Positions 24,801 to 36,686 of a stretch of 64,000 bases of DNA are shown here, piece by piece. The stretch comes from Tetragonia tetragonoides. Taxonomy: Eukaryota; Streptophyta; Magnoliopsida; Caryophyllales; Aizoaceae. Numbering within the stretch: position 1 is the stretch's first letter; every line of letters starts with the position of its first letter. A model generated the notes under the pieces. The model was not told the DNA's origin, ran no database searches, and worked only from the letters and a program-made list of their open reading frames with translations. The translations under genes were made by a program, and so were the position numbers. The DNA lies in contig CM076147.1 of the NCBI GenBank assembly GCA_038025085.1, positions 41,662,766-41,726,765 of the forward strand. Reading direction: 5' to 3'.

Positions 24801-27696
24801 TCTATGGTGTCTAACAACTGGCAAAGCTCTTTCTCCCTGTCTCTTTCACATAATGCTAACAAATAATTTTCTGCAAACACAAACAAAGAACACATAAAAA
24901 TCCCAGAAGCAGCAAGTTGGCAACTTTTTGTATTGAGATTATCATCACTGCAAAAAGTCTACAGAAATCAATATTACATGACTGGGTGTGATCTTGAATG
25001 GGAACGTAAGAGATAGGACAGGTATGTAAAATTAATACTGAAATATTATCTCTTCAGTCTATTATGATTGAAATCATACCAAAACAGAGACACCTGTATA
25101 AACTAGTTATCAATTCATGAACCTCTCCACTAGCCAACGACAATTTAAACAAAAACAGCTATCGTCACTAGCAAGATGTCACATTACAGCCAAAAGGAAT
25201 TGTAGGTGACATCCAACTATTCAAGAACAAGAGCAATAAAGCCCACGCAATGACCACGCAAAATGAGAAACTGTTTGGTTTAAACAATCATTTTCAAATG
25301 CAGATAGGAAGCAAGCTACATACAGACCCTGAAAAGGTACAAAGATAACACAAACTGGAAAGATTAAGAATCAATGAAACAATGAAAATTTTAGGAAAGC
25401 TGCTCACCGTGTAACAGGGATCCTATATCACTCTCACCCGTAGAAATCTGCTCGCAAACCTCCTGAATCCTTTCTTCATTATTTGTCTCAATCCAAAGCA
25501 GCATTTCATAGTAGCCCAAACGTGGATGTAAAATAGGGTCTTCTTCTTTGACAATCTCAAGAAAAAGAAAAAACTGGTCGGTCAAATGCATGTCAATTAG
25601 AAACAAAAGAAAAGGGCCAAAACTTTCCTCTTCTATTGGAAAACCCCGTTCCTTCATTAATTGGAACAGTCGGTAAATCTCCAAAATCTGCTCGACTTGG
25701 GCTTTTTCATCTTTGCTACTCCTAGCAGACTCTATGCAACCTTTTATGAAAGCATTATACTCTTTCAAACCAGTCTCTCGGCCTAATTTAAATAGCACCT
25801 GAAAAGTAGAACCTGACCCCAGTTTCGCTAAGCACATAGAAACTAACTTGTCAAAACGATTTTTTTGGGTATTCTTGAAGATCCATTTGCTCTTCCGATC
25901 ACGGGATAGTTCTTTACGGCGCAGTGACATGCTGCTATTAAACAAGTTTTTAAACCACGAACTGTCAGAATCATCCTCTAAGGTGTCGTCCTCATCATCC
26001 ACTTCTGAGTCAGAGGAATCATCAATAACTTCGTAGAAGCTACCACCTACAATAGAAAACACAGCCTTATGATTTTAAGACATGATAGCAGAAGAATTCA
26101 CATGCCCCGCCCCCCCCCCCCCCCCTTCCCAACATGCAAATAAGGGATCGGTCACAATTTGATTGCAATACAGTAACACATGCAATACAGCGAAAGATAA
26201 CTCATGTGTAAGCGCATCATTCGCCAAACACATTCATGGCATGATGTTCATAGAGAGACCATAGTTTTACTTCGTGAATGATAGGGTTACATAAAAAAAG
26301 GCACAGTTTTGCCTGTTATTGACAATTTCGAAAGATTAGAGGATTGGCTAAGTTAGAGGTAGGGTAATAAAGACAGGAACGGGCTAAGTTGCAAGGAAAA
26401 CCATGCACGAGCTATACCGACGACTCAGTGGGTTTTCACAATTCACCCAATGAAGGGGAAAAACTATAGAGATCCAGATACTCTAAAGCAATTTCCAAAT
26501 CATAAATTTTGCATTGAGTAACTAAAACCACTTACCACTACCACACAATATCGAAGATATCTCACTTGATATATGCTTAGCTGAATCATCTGCGCATAAT
26601 ACGAAAAGGATGTAAGAATAAAACTAGATAACTACTACATGAATGCTTGACCAGCACTTTGACATGGCACTGAACAAGTTGTTAGAGAATAGTTGTCTAG
26701 ATTATTCTAGATTATGAGAACTTAAATGTTATGAAAGAACTTAAATGCTCATTTTTAAGTAGTTTGAACTTGAGCGCTTGAAATGTTAGGTAAATGAACA
26801 CTTGCAAGTGTAAAGTGAGCTATTTTCATTTAGTACACTATATTCCCTTAGAAATTTGCCAATAATGCCTCTTCACCTCCATTACAAAGACGTTATAGAA
26901 ACCTCATGCGTACTCTCCCGACTTATATGATCTAACCTACAAACACAATTGATAATAGTCCCTCGCGTTGCAAATAATAGTCACTTGTATGGCACGATTC
27001 AAATTAGGTGCCACGACTACTAATTCCAAACCAATACTCAAAATAGAAAACATAAGCCACACGAAAACCCTCACCAATCACTAAATTATCAAGCATTACA
27101 TAATAATGTGACACGAAAAAACCCTCACCAAATAGATACTAAAAAAAACTACAAGCATTAGCTAATAATGCGATACCACAGCAACACTCCCTCGCTTTGC
27201 TTAGCAAAAACTATTAGTCACAGTTATAGCTAGCTAGTATATAAAACCCTCCATGAAGTAAACACTAAAATTTCAATCCTTAGCTACAAATAAAATTATC
27301 AATTCCTAACAGTAATTGCTACATTATACTAGAACAAAAGGCATAGCAAATGAAATTTAACAAGAAAAAAGATGTACCACCGGAAGAGTGAGAGGGAGCG
27401 CCGTCCTGAAGGCTATGATGAATAAATTCACTAACGGGGGCGTCAGTGACAGTCTCTCTCTTCTTCCTTAAATTAGTGGCCGTAGAAGATGATGACGGCG
27501 ACGGAGAGGAGGGGTGACGGTGGTGTTTGACGGCGGTGGTGGTTTTTACAGCGGAGGTTTTGGTGGTGGTTTTGACGGCGGAGGTTGTGGTGGTGGTGGC
27601 GGTGGCGGTGACGGTGGTGACGGCGGTGCGGAAGAGTGAGCTTAGTTTCTTGGCTTTGGATCGGACCATTTCAATATTGAGCCACCCACAGGCCAC
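12820..27696 (-). CDS. Pentatricopeptide-repeat protein, At4g04790/At4g21880-like
   Basis: PPR proteins bind organellar RNA to control its processing and translation. Sixteen exons join in frame to 2649 nt (882 aa): 27696-27378, 26589-26536, 26046-25408, 24870-24691, 22702-22638, 20521-20414, 20237-20124, 19513-19418, 19268-19170, 17548-17429, 14932-14828, 14482-14318, 14208-14081, 13988-13910, 13757-13540, 12979-12820. Two start codons are possible (27696, MACGWL; or 27669, MVRSKAKKL). The latter opens a basic, Thr/Ala/Val-rich presequence likely to target an organelle. An acidic block (DDSSDSEVDDEDDTLEDDSD) precedes the repeats. PPR-type helical pairs are clear in MPTASMYNAIIAGYYRE, KPDSQTFSYLIGN and KHVYMALINAYAACGQFEKAKQ. 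The protein ends in a Lys-rich tail (KPKDKSKKKKKT). Its many introns are unusual for a plant PPR gene. The gene and its junctions look intact; the exact homologue name is from memory of the family. Confidence 0.88.
15131..15284 (+). mobile_element. tRNA-derived SINE in a PPR-gene intron
   Basis: A strongly tRNA-like 5' end (GTGGGTAGCTCAGCTGGTAAG, A box) is followed about 40 bp later by a B-box-like GGTTGGAGCCTCC, then a unique body and an A-rich end (ctaaaaaataataa). Imperfect direct repeats flank it (tcatacattaccc at 15118-15130 and tcataccataaccc at 15285-15298). It is the same family as the SINE at 7743-7882, inserted in the opposite orientation. Confidence 0.8.
15636..15775. repeat. Copy of a dispersed MITE-like repeat
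   Basis: It begins with cttctataagacggt and contains several 'gtgaccc'/'gggtcac' blocks. The same beginning occurs at 60241, where a matching inverted end is also visible. This copy seems incomplete at its right end. Confidence 0.5.
15785..16060. mobile_element. Fold-back (MITE-like) element in a PPR-gene intron
   Basis: The left part contains tatccactcccacctccacc and the right part its inverse (ggagggtggagtggata). The segments about cttctagaagttgaa and ttcaactgtttagaagtt also pair. The right end (ggccaaacgggcccttaa) resembles a Harbinger or hAT terminus, but the matching left terminus is not clear. It is non-coding. Confidence 0.55.
16340..16640 (-). mobile_element. 3' remnant of a non-LTR retrotransposon
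   Basis: The minus strand reads LFFGVLWCIWLEKNTRVF followed by LASLWAKAVECF and a stop. This is the pattern at the C-terminus of plant LINE ORF2 proteins, after the zinc-binding RT region (W-x-ERN-x-R-x-F). It is followed by a short 3' region containing GGACTCC, as in the remnant at 21770-21960. Heavily truncated, in a PPR-gene intron. Confidence 0.65.
16730..17374 (-). mobile_element. 5'-truncated SINE-like retroposon carrying a nested MITE
   Basis: The outer parts (16730-16748 and 17291-17374) together match the 3' portion of the SINE at 60559-60735, sharing ggttcac, aagggtat.caccgtcga and cacctcaaagggtg. The match is interrupted exactly where the Harbinger-type element 16749-17290 sits. 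A perfect 35-bp direct repeat flanks the whole unit at 16695-16729 and 17375-17409, which I read as its target-site duplication. Confidence 0.7.
16749..17290. mobile_element. Dimeric Harbinger/Tourist-type MITE
   Basis: Two related units lie head to tail, with the junction near 17000. Outer ends are ggtggcgtttacttg and the inverse-type caagtaaacgagccc. Flanking TAA (16746-16748 and 17291-17293) fits a 3-bp PIF/Harbinger target duplication. The internal unit begins gggctcgtttacttg. Same family as the element at 46103-46422. Confidence 0.75.
18101..18328. mobile_element. Degenerate Stowaway-like MITE
   Basis: The left end ctctctccaattcacaaata… and the right end …gtgaacaaagagag are imperfect inverses. 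Internal blocks aaactttgacca and ggtcaaagttt also pair. TA precedes the left end. It lies in a PPR-gene intron. Confidence 0.6.
21770..21965 (-). mobile_element. LINE 3' remnant
   Basis: The minus strand reads LWVKVVRAFRGVLTDVQRLWSDLIF then a stop, followed by a 3' region with GGACTCCTTGTCCTCT. The arrangement resembles the end of the LINE remnant at 16340-16640. It is too short to classify further. Confidence 0.5.
22000..22345 (+). mobile_element. LINE ORF2 C-terminal remnant
   Basis: The plus strand encodes KATLLRMAFPVTVYMIWCEKSTRFFNKRN and then stops. This is the W-x-E-(R/K)-x-x-R-x-F motif after the zinc-binding region of plant LINE reverse transcriptases. It is opposite in orientation to the remnant just upstream. 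Non-functional. Confidence 0.55.
26110..26125. repeat. Poly-C run
   Basis: Sixteen C in a row, preceded by CCCCG, in an AT-rich intron. Assembly length may be unreliable. Confidence 0.9.
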
Positions 27697-29829
27697 AGCT
27701 GTGTTGGGTGTTCCACTCTCAGGGAGAGTTGAGAGGGTTTTAGAGAGGGGTTTATTTCCCTCTAAAAATGGAACATTGAAGTGTTCTAGGAAAAAGGTAG
27801 TGGGACCAAGAGGATAAAAATAGGAAGGGGGTGAGAAATTCAGATGATTTTTATTGTGATTTTATTTTCTTCTTTCTCTTTGTCTATTTTGATGGCTAGT
27901 ACTCCTAGTAAGAAAATCAATTATCTATTTCTAGAGTAGTTTGGAGTAGAGCTGTTAAATAGGTCGTATTTGTGTTCGTGTTAAAGTTAAATGTGTTGAG
28001 AATGTCTTGATTCAAACCTAATCCATTTATTAATCGTGTCGAAAATCCTTGACATGCACCTGACCTGTTAACCCATTTATCTTTACTTATATTTTAAACT
28101 AATTAAAATATGAGAAAAAACATAAAAATTTACCTAAATTAAAAGTTCTAACCATGTATAGTGTACATTCAATAGCTTAAAAGTATTAAAATGCTCAAAA
28201 TAAGTGAGAATCTATTATATTATTTACTTGTCACAAATTATTTGAACTTAAATTTGACAATTCTAATTAAACGGGTCGTAAGCAGGTTATTTTCGTGTTG
28301 AAAATCTAAACCTTAACCTAACCCATTTAACTAAACGTGTTACTCGTGTCAACCCATTTAATTAAACGGGTCGAAATCTCTCAACACTAACCCGCTACAT
28401 TCGTGTCCAGTTCGTGTCGTGTTATCGTGTAGTGTCAGCTTTTAACGGCTCTAATTTGAAGTCATGTTCGTAGAAAGGGAACAAGGCAGCTCACGTTATG
28501 GTTCATTTGAAACCCATTTCTTTTTTGTCTAGTCTTTGGATTGATGGGGGCCGCCCATTGGGTGAAATTTTAGATGTAATTGCAGTCTACTGCTTTTGAC
28601 TAATAATAACCCCCCACGTTCCTATCAAAAAAAAAAATCAAATGAACATTTTCATGTATGTTACGTTGGAGGTTGTATCATGCATACTTGGTTATTGGGT
28701 TTCAACTTGCATTGATGCAACACAAAATTCGTTTCAATTAATTGAATGGGCAATGTGTTTAAGAGTTGTAAAAAAATATTGTTTTTTTTTAGTGGGTATA
28801 GTAGTCTTCAACCTTACTACATATAATTTTCAAAATTATACTATAAATGTATTTAGTATACTAAGTGCAAAATTGGTTGTTGGTTCCAAATTCGATGGGT
28901 ATATTAATTATACTTTGTGTAAATATATTTACTTCACCTATTACTAGTTCTTAATGTCAGATCACGTATTAATCAATACTATCATTGAAAACAATACTTC
29001 TGTTTACTAGTTTTGTTTCACAACTTTGATGTGAAATAAATAAGACAGTGTAGTTATTGTAGATTTATACATAATTTATATTTATTATCCATATAACTTT
29101 AGTTTTACACATTTTCCTAATTCCTCCTTTGTAAATTTTTGCACAAAGGCATGACAATGTTTGCTCGTTTGCAACCATTTTAACTTATACATCACATCAC
29201 ATATAAATTTGAAGAAATTTGCTTGTGCATGATTCCTTTCCATATGGTTGACTTGTTTCTCATCAAGATGATCCTTTCAAAATATTGGAAGTATGAAATG
29301 CTATAGTGCCTCATATTTTCACTTTTGAAATGGATGGCTATAGCCTATAGTGCATCATGTTTTGCTTTTTAAGATGCTTAATATGCTAATGTCCTTCTTG
29401 TATTGTACTATATCCTTAATTGTGACTAAGTAAAATAATACTCCATCTTTCTCCCACATTTTCTTACAACTACTATTAAAGAGACGAAATACCGATATTT
29501 TCTATTTGATCTATAATAGACTATTAATAATGATATTTTTTTTTTTGGCAGTTCAATCTCTGTGTATAATGATATGTTTAACTTGAGTATATTTTCCATC
29601 ATTTTAAATTTTATTATTTAATTTTTCTCGTAATCAACAAGAAAAATTTATTCTTGTATAGTAGTGTTACATCTTAAGTATCCTTTTTCTTCATTTCAAA
29701 TTTCTTACTTCAATTCCCATCCATTCACCATTTCACGGATTGTTTTTATAAAGTTCTAGCCTAGCTTGTTTTATCACATCTTTCTGTAAGTTTTTTTCAT
29801 TCATTGCTCCACTTATAGTCTTATCTATA
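27697..29829. other. Intergenic region with decayed repeats
   Basis: The first part holds the PPR-gene promoter and leader. At 27950-28450 blocks such as taattaaacgggtcg and their inverses (cgacccgttt-like) recur, suggesting an old mobile-element remnant. The rest is AT-rich; the open frame at 28642-28947 is compositionally biased and I do not call it a gene. Confidence 0.5.
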
Positions 29830-29842
29830 TACTTCATTTCTT
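29830..29842. repeat. Target-site duplication, 3' side of the LINE
   Basis: TACTTCATTTCTT, identical to 37049-37061 on the other side of the LINE. Confidence 0.85.
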
Positions 29843-29954
29843 CTTTCTTTTTTTCATTTTTTTTTTTAAAAGGCAAGATAACCAGGTAACCCAAAGGTTA
29901 ACATAAGGTGTCCTTTACCAATAAGTTGGTAATGGACAGGTCAAAAGGATTTGA

Positions 29955-32900
29955 CTAAATGTGGAGTGAGGAAACAGAGTGACCCATATGAGCGAGATAA
30001 TCAGTCACCGCATTTGCTTCCCGGAAGCAATGAAGAACCTCGACTTTCTCAAAGAAATGTAAGTCCTTTTTGGTGTCGATGATGATGTTTTCAATCTCCC
30101 AAGGTATATGCCACTCCGCTCTGATTGCTTTTATAACAGCTAGATTGTCGCCTTCTATTGTAATGCACTTGTACCCCTTTTCTCGCGCCAACTTGACTCC
30201 TTCGCATAATCCGATTGCTTCTGCCATAAGAATGGATCCTGTGCCACAGGATCGCGCTCCCATAAAAAGTGGTTCACTGTTCTCGTTACGAAGAATGAAA
30301 CCTGCAGCCGCTTCTGAGTTGTTTACTTTGGAACCATCAAAATTAAGCTTGATATAATCTTTGCGTGGGGGAACCCAAGAAATGTTGGCTCTTGGTCCCT
30401 TTTTGATATGTTTGTGACGCAACGCCCCTTTAATATCAAAATCAAAGCTTTTATGGGCTAAGGCTTTCCATTCTGTAAAGCTAATTTTTGCAGAAACTAC
30501 AATCTGTAGTGGGTAGTAGATAATTCATCAAATTGTACTTTATTCCAGGCAAACCAAAACATCCACCAGGGCGTGATAAGAAGTACCAAGTCCCATTCTG
30601 GTAGTTTCTTTTTAAGGAAATTTAGACTCTCAATGAAGGATAAGTCCTGATCAATATCCAAATTAAATTTCCTAGAACATAGTATCTCAATTTCTTTTAA
30701 GGTTTGAAAGAAGAATGGACAATGAAAGAATAAATGAAATTTATCCTCACTATGATAGTTGCAAAAGACACATTCTTGAGGAATAAAAATGTGGCTTTGT
30801 TGAAGACGTTTTTTTGTTGGTAATCCATCAAGACAAAGTTTCCAAAGAAAGACTTTAATTTTTGGGGCAATATTGATATCCCAGATCCAGCTAAAATCAC
30901 AGGATTTTTGATAACTATCTTGTAACCCTTGTGTTATCCATGTTGCCGACTTACAGGAAAATTCGCCCGAGCTAGAAAAACCCCAATAGACTTTATCAGG
31001 GACTTCATTGTACGGAATTGGTATTCCCAAAATAGCTTTAATAGTGTCTATAGAAACTACTCTGGCAAGAAGATCTGTGTCCCATCCTCCCAGTGAGGAG
31101 AAGAAACATTTTACTGAAATTGTTATATCATATAATGGATCATCTGAATGTTCATTATGAAACATTTCTGCAAGCAGAATTGGTGAAACCCATATATCTG
31201 TCCAAAACTTTATACTCTCACCATTCCCTACTTGCCATCTGATGCCTTTGGAAAACAAACTCCGGACTTCTAATAGGTGAGACCATTGCCAATACTTTTT
31301 TTTACCCTTTTGGAAATCTAGTATATGACAACCTTTAAGATATTTACTATTGATTAGTTTAACCCATTTGCTTTGAGAATCTTTGATAATTTTCCATATT
31401 AATTTCATTTGCATTGCCTGGTTAACTGCCTCAGCTTTCCTGAGTCCTAGACCGCCCATTTTCTTTGGTCAACACACTTTATCCTAGCCAATCAAGTTGG
31501 GAGATTTTGAGTCCGGTGCTTTGTTCCAAAGAAAATTCCTATTGATTTTATCCAAGCTGTTCAAGGTTGACTTTGGGAGTGAGAAACTCTGCATTGTAAA
31601 AATCGGTATGGCTGAAAGATTAGCCTGGATAAGAGTTGCCCGACCTGCTTGAGAGAGCGAATTCGCTTTCCATTTTGTAAGGTTGTGTTGTGTACGCTCC
31701 ACAACACTACTAAAGGTATTAGTTGTCACTCTATCTGAGATTATAGGGTATCCTAGATACTTATTCAAACAGGAAGAATGGCTCATGAGCAAAATTCCTT
31801 TGAAAGTGTCAATCATATTTCTTGTTATATTTTTGGTACACTAAAAGGCTGATTTCTCAAAATTAATATTTTGTCCAGACATCTGACAGTATTTGTCGAG
31901 TAATTTTTTAATAGTGTGGCAACTTTGATTGGATGCTTCAGCAAAAATCATTGTATCGTCAGCAAAGGTCAAGAAGGGCAATTATCCTGCCCCGTGACAG
32001 ATTCTGATACCAATACTTTTCTTTGAAACGTCACTTTTCCTTTGTAGTCTTCGTGCCAATACTTCAGCACATAAAATAAAGATATATGGTGATAATGGGT
32101 CCCCTTGACGTATTCCCCTAGAAGGGATAAAAGTCGGACCAAGAGCATTGTTTACGAGTACAGAAAAAGATACTGAGCTAATACATTCCTTTATCCAGTT
32201 AATCCATTTTTCATGAAAACCAAATTTAGAAAAGACTTTGAATATGAAATTCCAATCTAATCTATCGTATGCTTTTTCCATATCTAATTTAATACCAATC
32301 CATCCGCTTTTTCCTTTCTTATTTCTGAAAGAGTGGAATATTTCATGTGCAAGTAAAATATTGTCCTGAATACAACGATCTGCCACAAAAGCCCCTTGAA
32401 GAGGATGAATTAATTTAGGGAGAACTCTTTTTAATCTTTCCGTCAATATTTTGGAGATAATCTTATACAGAGAAGTGCATAAACTAATCGGTCTAAAATG
32501 ATTTGCTGCCACCGGATTGTCTATTTTAGGGATCAAAGCGATAAAAGTTTAGTTAATTTCTTTTAGGATTTTCCAAGAGAAAAAAAACCCTTTGACTGCA
32601 TGAATGATGGAGGGACCAATAATATTCCAGTAAGTCAGATAAAAAAATAGCAGGGAATCCATCCGGTCCAGGAGATTTATTAGGAGCTAGTAGAAAAACT
32701 GCTCCTTTAATCTCCTCATCTGTAATGTCTTGAATAAGGCAATCATTATCTTCGTTACTTACCTCATGCGTGATGTCCTGGAGGTCTAAATCAATGGGTT
32801 CAAAGCAATTGTTGTCTTTCACAAATCTTTGTTTAAACTCTTTGCTTATTTCTTCCCGTATACTATTTGGATCCGTGAAATGTAATCCATCCTCACTTTG

Positions 32901-34049
32901 AAAATCCACAATCTTTTTTCTTTTTTTCTTATGGTTGCTTTTGTCTGAAAATAAGACGTATTCCTATCACCTAATAAAAAGATTTTTTTCCCTTGCTCTT
33001 TGAGCCCAATAGGTGCGATTAAAATTTATAAGACTGGCTTTTTTGCATAAAAGATTAGCTTGAGAAGTAATCAGTCTATTATTTGTCGGAATAGTACATA
33101 ATTTGCTTTGGATACTAATAATCTGTCCTTCAACTTCTTTTAATTGTCTTGTTATATTACCAAACTTGAGTTTAGCCCAATTCTTTAAGAGCTTCTTCAA
33201 GTTTTTGGTTTTCTGGATAATTTGATATAACTGTAAACCATTGTATCTGGACGACCAAGCTTTTCTAACTAAAGATTCATAGTCTTTATTTTTAATCCAA
33301 GCAGACTCAAATTTAAAGGGAGGGGGGTTAAAAGAAATATGGGATTGTAGATGAAGAATAATTGGGCAATGATCTGATGAAGAGAAGTCATGACGCGAAA
33401 TGTGCATAAGGGGGAAATTCATTAACAGATTTGGGGGCACAAGAACTCTATCAAGGCGTTCCAATACATTGTTGTCACCATATTTCTTTTTACGCCATGT
33501 AAAGGCACCACCCACAAAGAGCAAATCAATTACATTGGCATTAAACTTAAATTGAAGAAGTCTTTCAAATCTGGATTGGGAAGGGGATGAACCTCCAAGT
33601 TTATCATTAAAAGAGACAATATCATTAAAGTCTCCCATTAAAACATAAGGTACAATAAGCGAATTACAATAAATAAGTAAATCATCCCAAAATTGTCTTT
33701 TGTGAGTCACTTGAGGGGGAGCATAGAAAAAATTAACAATTAAAGGGGGAGTATTCACATAATCTTTCATAAGAACATCTACAAAGCGCACTTCTTTATA
33801 TATAATAGATACATTCACAAACTGAGAGTGCCAGAACACCCAAATACCACATGAGTACCCCATACTAGGAATAAAGTCATAGCTAGAGAAGCCAAATTGA
33901 TGCGCAATGGTTACAGAGGGTTCATATTGGACTTTGATTTCAACTAGAGCCATCAAGTGTACATGATGGAGTTTACAAAACAAGCTAACTTCTTCACCAA
34001 CATCTTTTCTACCCACCCCTCTCACATTCCAAAAAGCTATATTATCCAT
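29955..34049 (-). pseudogene. LINE ORF2: endonuclease, reverse transcriptase, RNase H (disrupted)
   Basis: The start MDNIAFWNVRGVGRK opens an exonuclease/endonuclease/phosphatase domain with LMGDFNDI and SSDHCPII (34049 to about 33330). Reverse transcriptase follows: KSPGPDGFPA, HFRPISLCTSLYKIISK, KLDMEKAYDRLDW, IRQGDPLSPYIF, and FADD encoded at 31955-31966. A zinc-binding region (CVFCNYHSEDKFHLFFHCP) and RNase H (LNFDGSKVNN, AEAIGLCEGVKLA, EGDNLAVI) complete it. Breaks: a frameshift near 32960 in an A run; frameshifts near 32560-32660; a stop near 32550; a frameshift near 31980 just before FADD; two in-frame stops at 31484 and 31469; and a frameshift near 30490 before RNase H. Confidence 0.9.
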
Positions 34050-34101
34050 AAAACTAACTATTTAGAATGCATCAAAATGGCTGAAAAACAGACTTAAAAA
34101 C

Positions 34102-35819
34102 TTAATTCTTTGCTCTCTTCAGAGAGCTGGATGCTGAGTCAGCACTAGCATCACCACAAATCCTTTTCTTAGGAGCCTCAGAGTGAGCTGACCCAACAGA
34201 GGTGTCCTCAACAGCAACTTCAAGGTGATTAATATGCCTTAGGAGAGAAGTATGAGACTGCACTGAATGAAAGGAGCCCTCAGGGGTGAGATCCTCAAAA
34301 CCCTCTCCTGACAGATTTCTCACCAGAGCATTGCCATGCAAGGGCAGGCCTGGGGTGGCATGGCCTCTACCAGAGAGAGAGCCAAGCCTCCATCTAGTTG
34401 CTCATAAGCATTGGACAAAGCTAAATCAGAAGGATATACAGCCTGCAAAGGCTGAACCATCAAGCTGGAGGAACCAGGAAGGCTTAAGAGTCCACAACTC
34501 TTGCCAGGCAGCAAAATAGGCTTAACAATGAAAGGAAGAGTGGTTTTAGCATTCAGCAGAGATCTCTCATCATCAGAGAGGGTTTTATCAACATCAAGCA
34601 CAAGGACAACAACATCATCATTTGCCATATTCTCAAACCCAGGTGGTCTGATCATCAAACCTTTACCTTTTCCCACAACCTTTCCATTGTTGTCCTTACA
34701 AAAACCAGCAGAGCCCACAGGATTTTTAAAGATGATAGTACTAACATTGCTCTTACCAGACACATGAACAGCAGCAGCAGAACCCACCTGACTAGTGTGG
34801 GAGTTAATATTCCTAAGATCCTCCTTATTGTAATTATACTTGGGCACATACCTCTTACCAACAGCCACAAGAGTGTTGTTATTAGTTTTAGCAGGGACAT
34901 GAGACCACTGACCAGCTTTAGCCAAGGCTTCAGCAGCCAAAGCTTCCTCAATAGACTTATCAACCATGCCTTGATGCACAGAACTATGGGATAAGACCAC
35001 TTCAGACACTCTATTAGCACCAGCATTCAGAGGACAAGCCAACAGTTTATGAGCACTAGAGCCACAACAGATGCAGTCCTCTGAGAAACTTTCATACCAA
35101 ACTGAATACCACTGCACCTCCTCCCTTCTAGGCACTTTAGCATAAGTTTTTAAGGGCTTAGTAACATTTGCATTAGCACATATCCTGGCAAACCTTAAAC
35201 CTTTCTTGGCAGATGTAAAATCTTCAAATTTCACAAAGGTACCAAGCTCATTAATCTTAAGAATGGCCATCACAACCTCAATGCTAAATAATTCTGCTGG
35301 GTACCTAGGGATTCTAATCCAAAAGTCAGCATGGTTAAGCTTCTTAGTGAGGGGATTAAAATTATCCTCCCAAGGAATAAGCACTAATAGTTGAGTGGCA
35401 ACATGGTAGGGTCTTTCCCTCCAAACAACCAGCCTATCTTGAGGGTTTTTAAAACTGAACATAAATCACCCAGCACCAAGGTCACGATAGGCAACTTCAT
35501 CCTTAACAAATTTCCAGTCAAATTGAGTTTTCAGCATCAGAGCCTTAAAATCAACAATTTTGACTAACATTTTGCCCAACAAACTATTTCCAGAAAAAGC
35601 ATCAATATCAGCAGCAACTTGAGGTAAATCATCCACAACAAAATTCTCAGGGAGAGAAGTAGAAAGAAAATCAGCTTGAGCATGATTAGTGCTAGAATCA
35701 GGTTCACCAAATGGTAAACTAGCAAAGCTTAAATCAACATTATCAGCAGTGGATATCCCTGGAGTTTCTAGAGCAGAAAACTCCTCCATTACCACTGTTT
35801 TAAAGCTAAGAGAGTTCAT
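34102..35819 (-). pseudogene. LINE ORF1: gag-like RNA-binding protein (disrupted)
   Basis: The N-terminal part (MNSLSFKTVVMEEFSAL…) is cut by one in-frame TGA at 35466-35468, after which the same frame continues as FMFSFKNPQDRLVVW with a DUF4283-like segment (HADFWIRIPRYPAELFS). A CCHC zinc knuckle follows (CICCGSSAHKLLAC). Near 34360-34375 the frame shifts by two within a CT run, and the C-terminus (GNALVRNLSGEGFEDL to SSSLKRAKN) continues in the new frame. In plant LINEs this protein coats the element's RNA. Confidence 0.85.
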
Positions 35820-35849
35820 AATGAAAGCACAAAAATAAAAAAGCCAACT

Positions 35850-36686
35850 TCAAAGTGAACTGAAAAGTAAAGCAAATGAAAGAGAGAAGAAAGGTGCAAG
35901 TAAATACTTGAGGGGCATCAACCTTAAATAGCCGTCATGTGGGCTAAACAGGGTACTGAGTTGCAAAGAGCAAGGCACATAGAGAAATAAATTAGTAGTC
36001 CTCAGCACTATCCCGTAGACAGGCAGGGCTATAATCATATTGCTAGCTCCTCCTACAGTGAGGGGAGTTTGGGATGAACAGTTTCTCGCCACCAGAGGTG
36101 TAGAGAGAACAGTAATGGCAATAAATGTCCTCAATAAGAGAGGACAATAAGCTAATAAGGAGGATAGAGAGGAAGAAAGTATACCAGCCAACAAGTGAGT
36201 CAAAATCAGAGACCAAAATCCCCTGAAATAAGACCAAGATGCAGCTTGAGAGAAGAAGAAGCCCCATAGAGACAGCGATAATAAAAAAATTCCACTGGAG
36301 TTGTTGAGATGCAAAACCAGAGAGAGCCACGCTACACAGAACTTGCTAAGGAGAGGAAGCCTTTTCTCGGGCAAACAGTAGGAAGCCGAAAAACGTGATC
36401 CTGGATAAGACATAGTAGGAGAGGCTATTGAAATTTGTGGCTTAGAACAATATCTAGGGTTTGGGCAAAAATCCCCAAATCCCACTGAGAGAGATAGAAA
36501 CAGTAGATTAAATAATGGAAAGGACAAGATCTGAGCCGGAAAAGCTTGAAAGTACAGGATTTGAGACTTTTTTATAAGCTTGGTTGGTAAAATTTGTGGC
36601 TTGAAGCGATTTTTCTGGTTTGAAGAATAAACTCCAAAATTTGATGAGAGAGATAGAGGCATTTGATTAGGTATAACTAAGGACAT
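35850..36686 (-). other. Long open frame in the LINE 5' region
   Basis: A 278-codon open frame on the sense strand upstream of ORF1. The product is rich in Leu, Ser and Phe with several hydrophobic stretches and no recognisable domain. It may be chance, because the region is TC-rich on this strand. Confidence 0.4.

Noticed and set aside
28642..28947. 101-codon open frame in intergenic DNA
   Set aside because: Very AT-rich, with no recognisable domain and no promoter or splice context.
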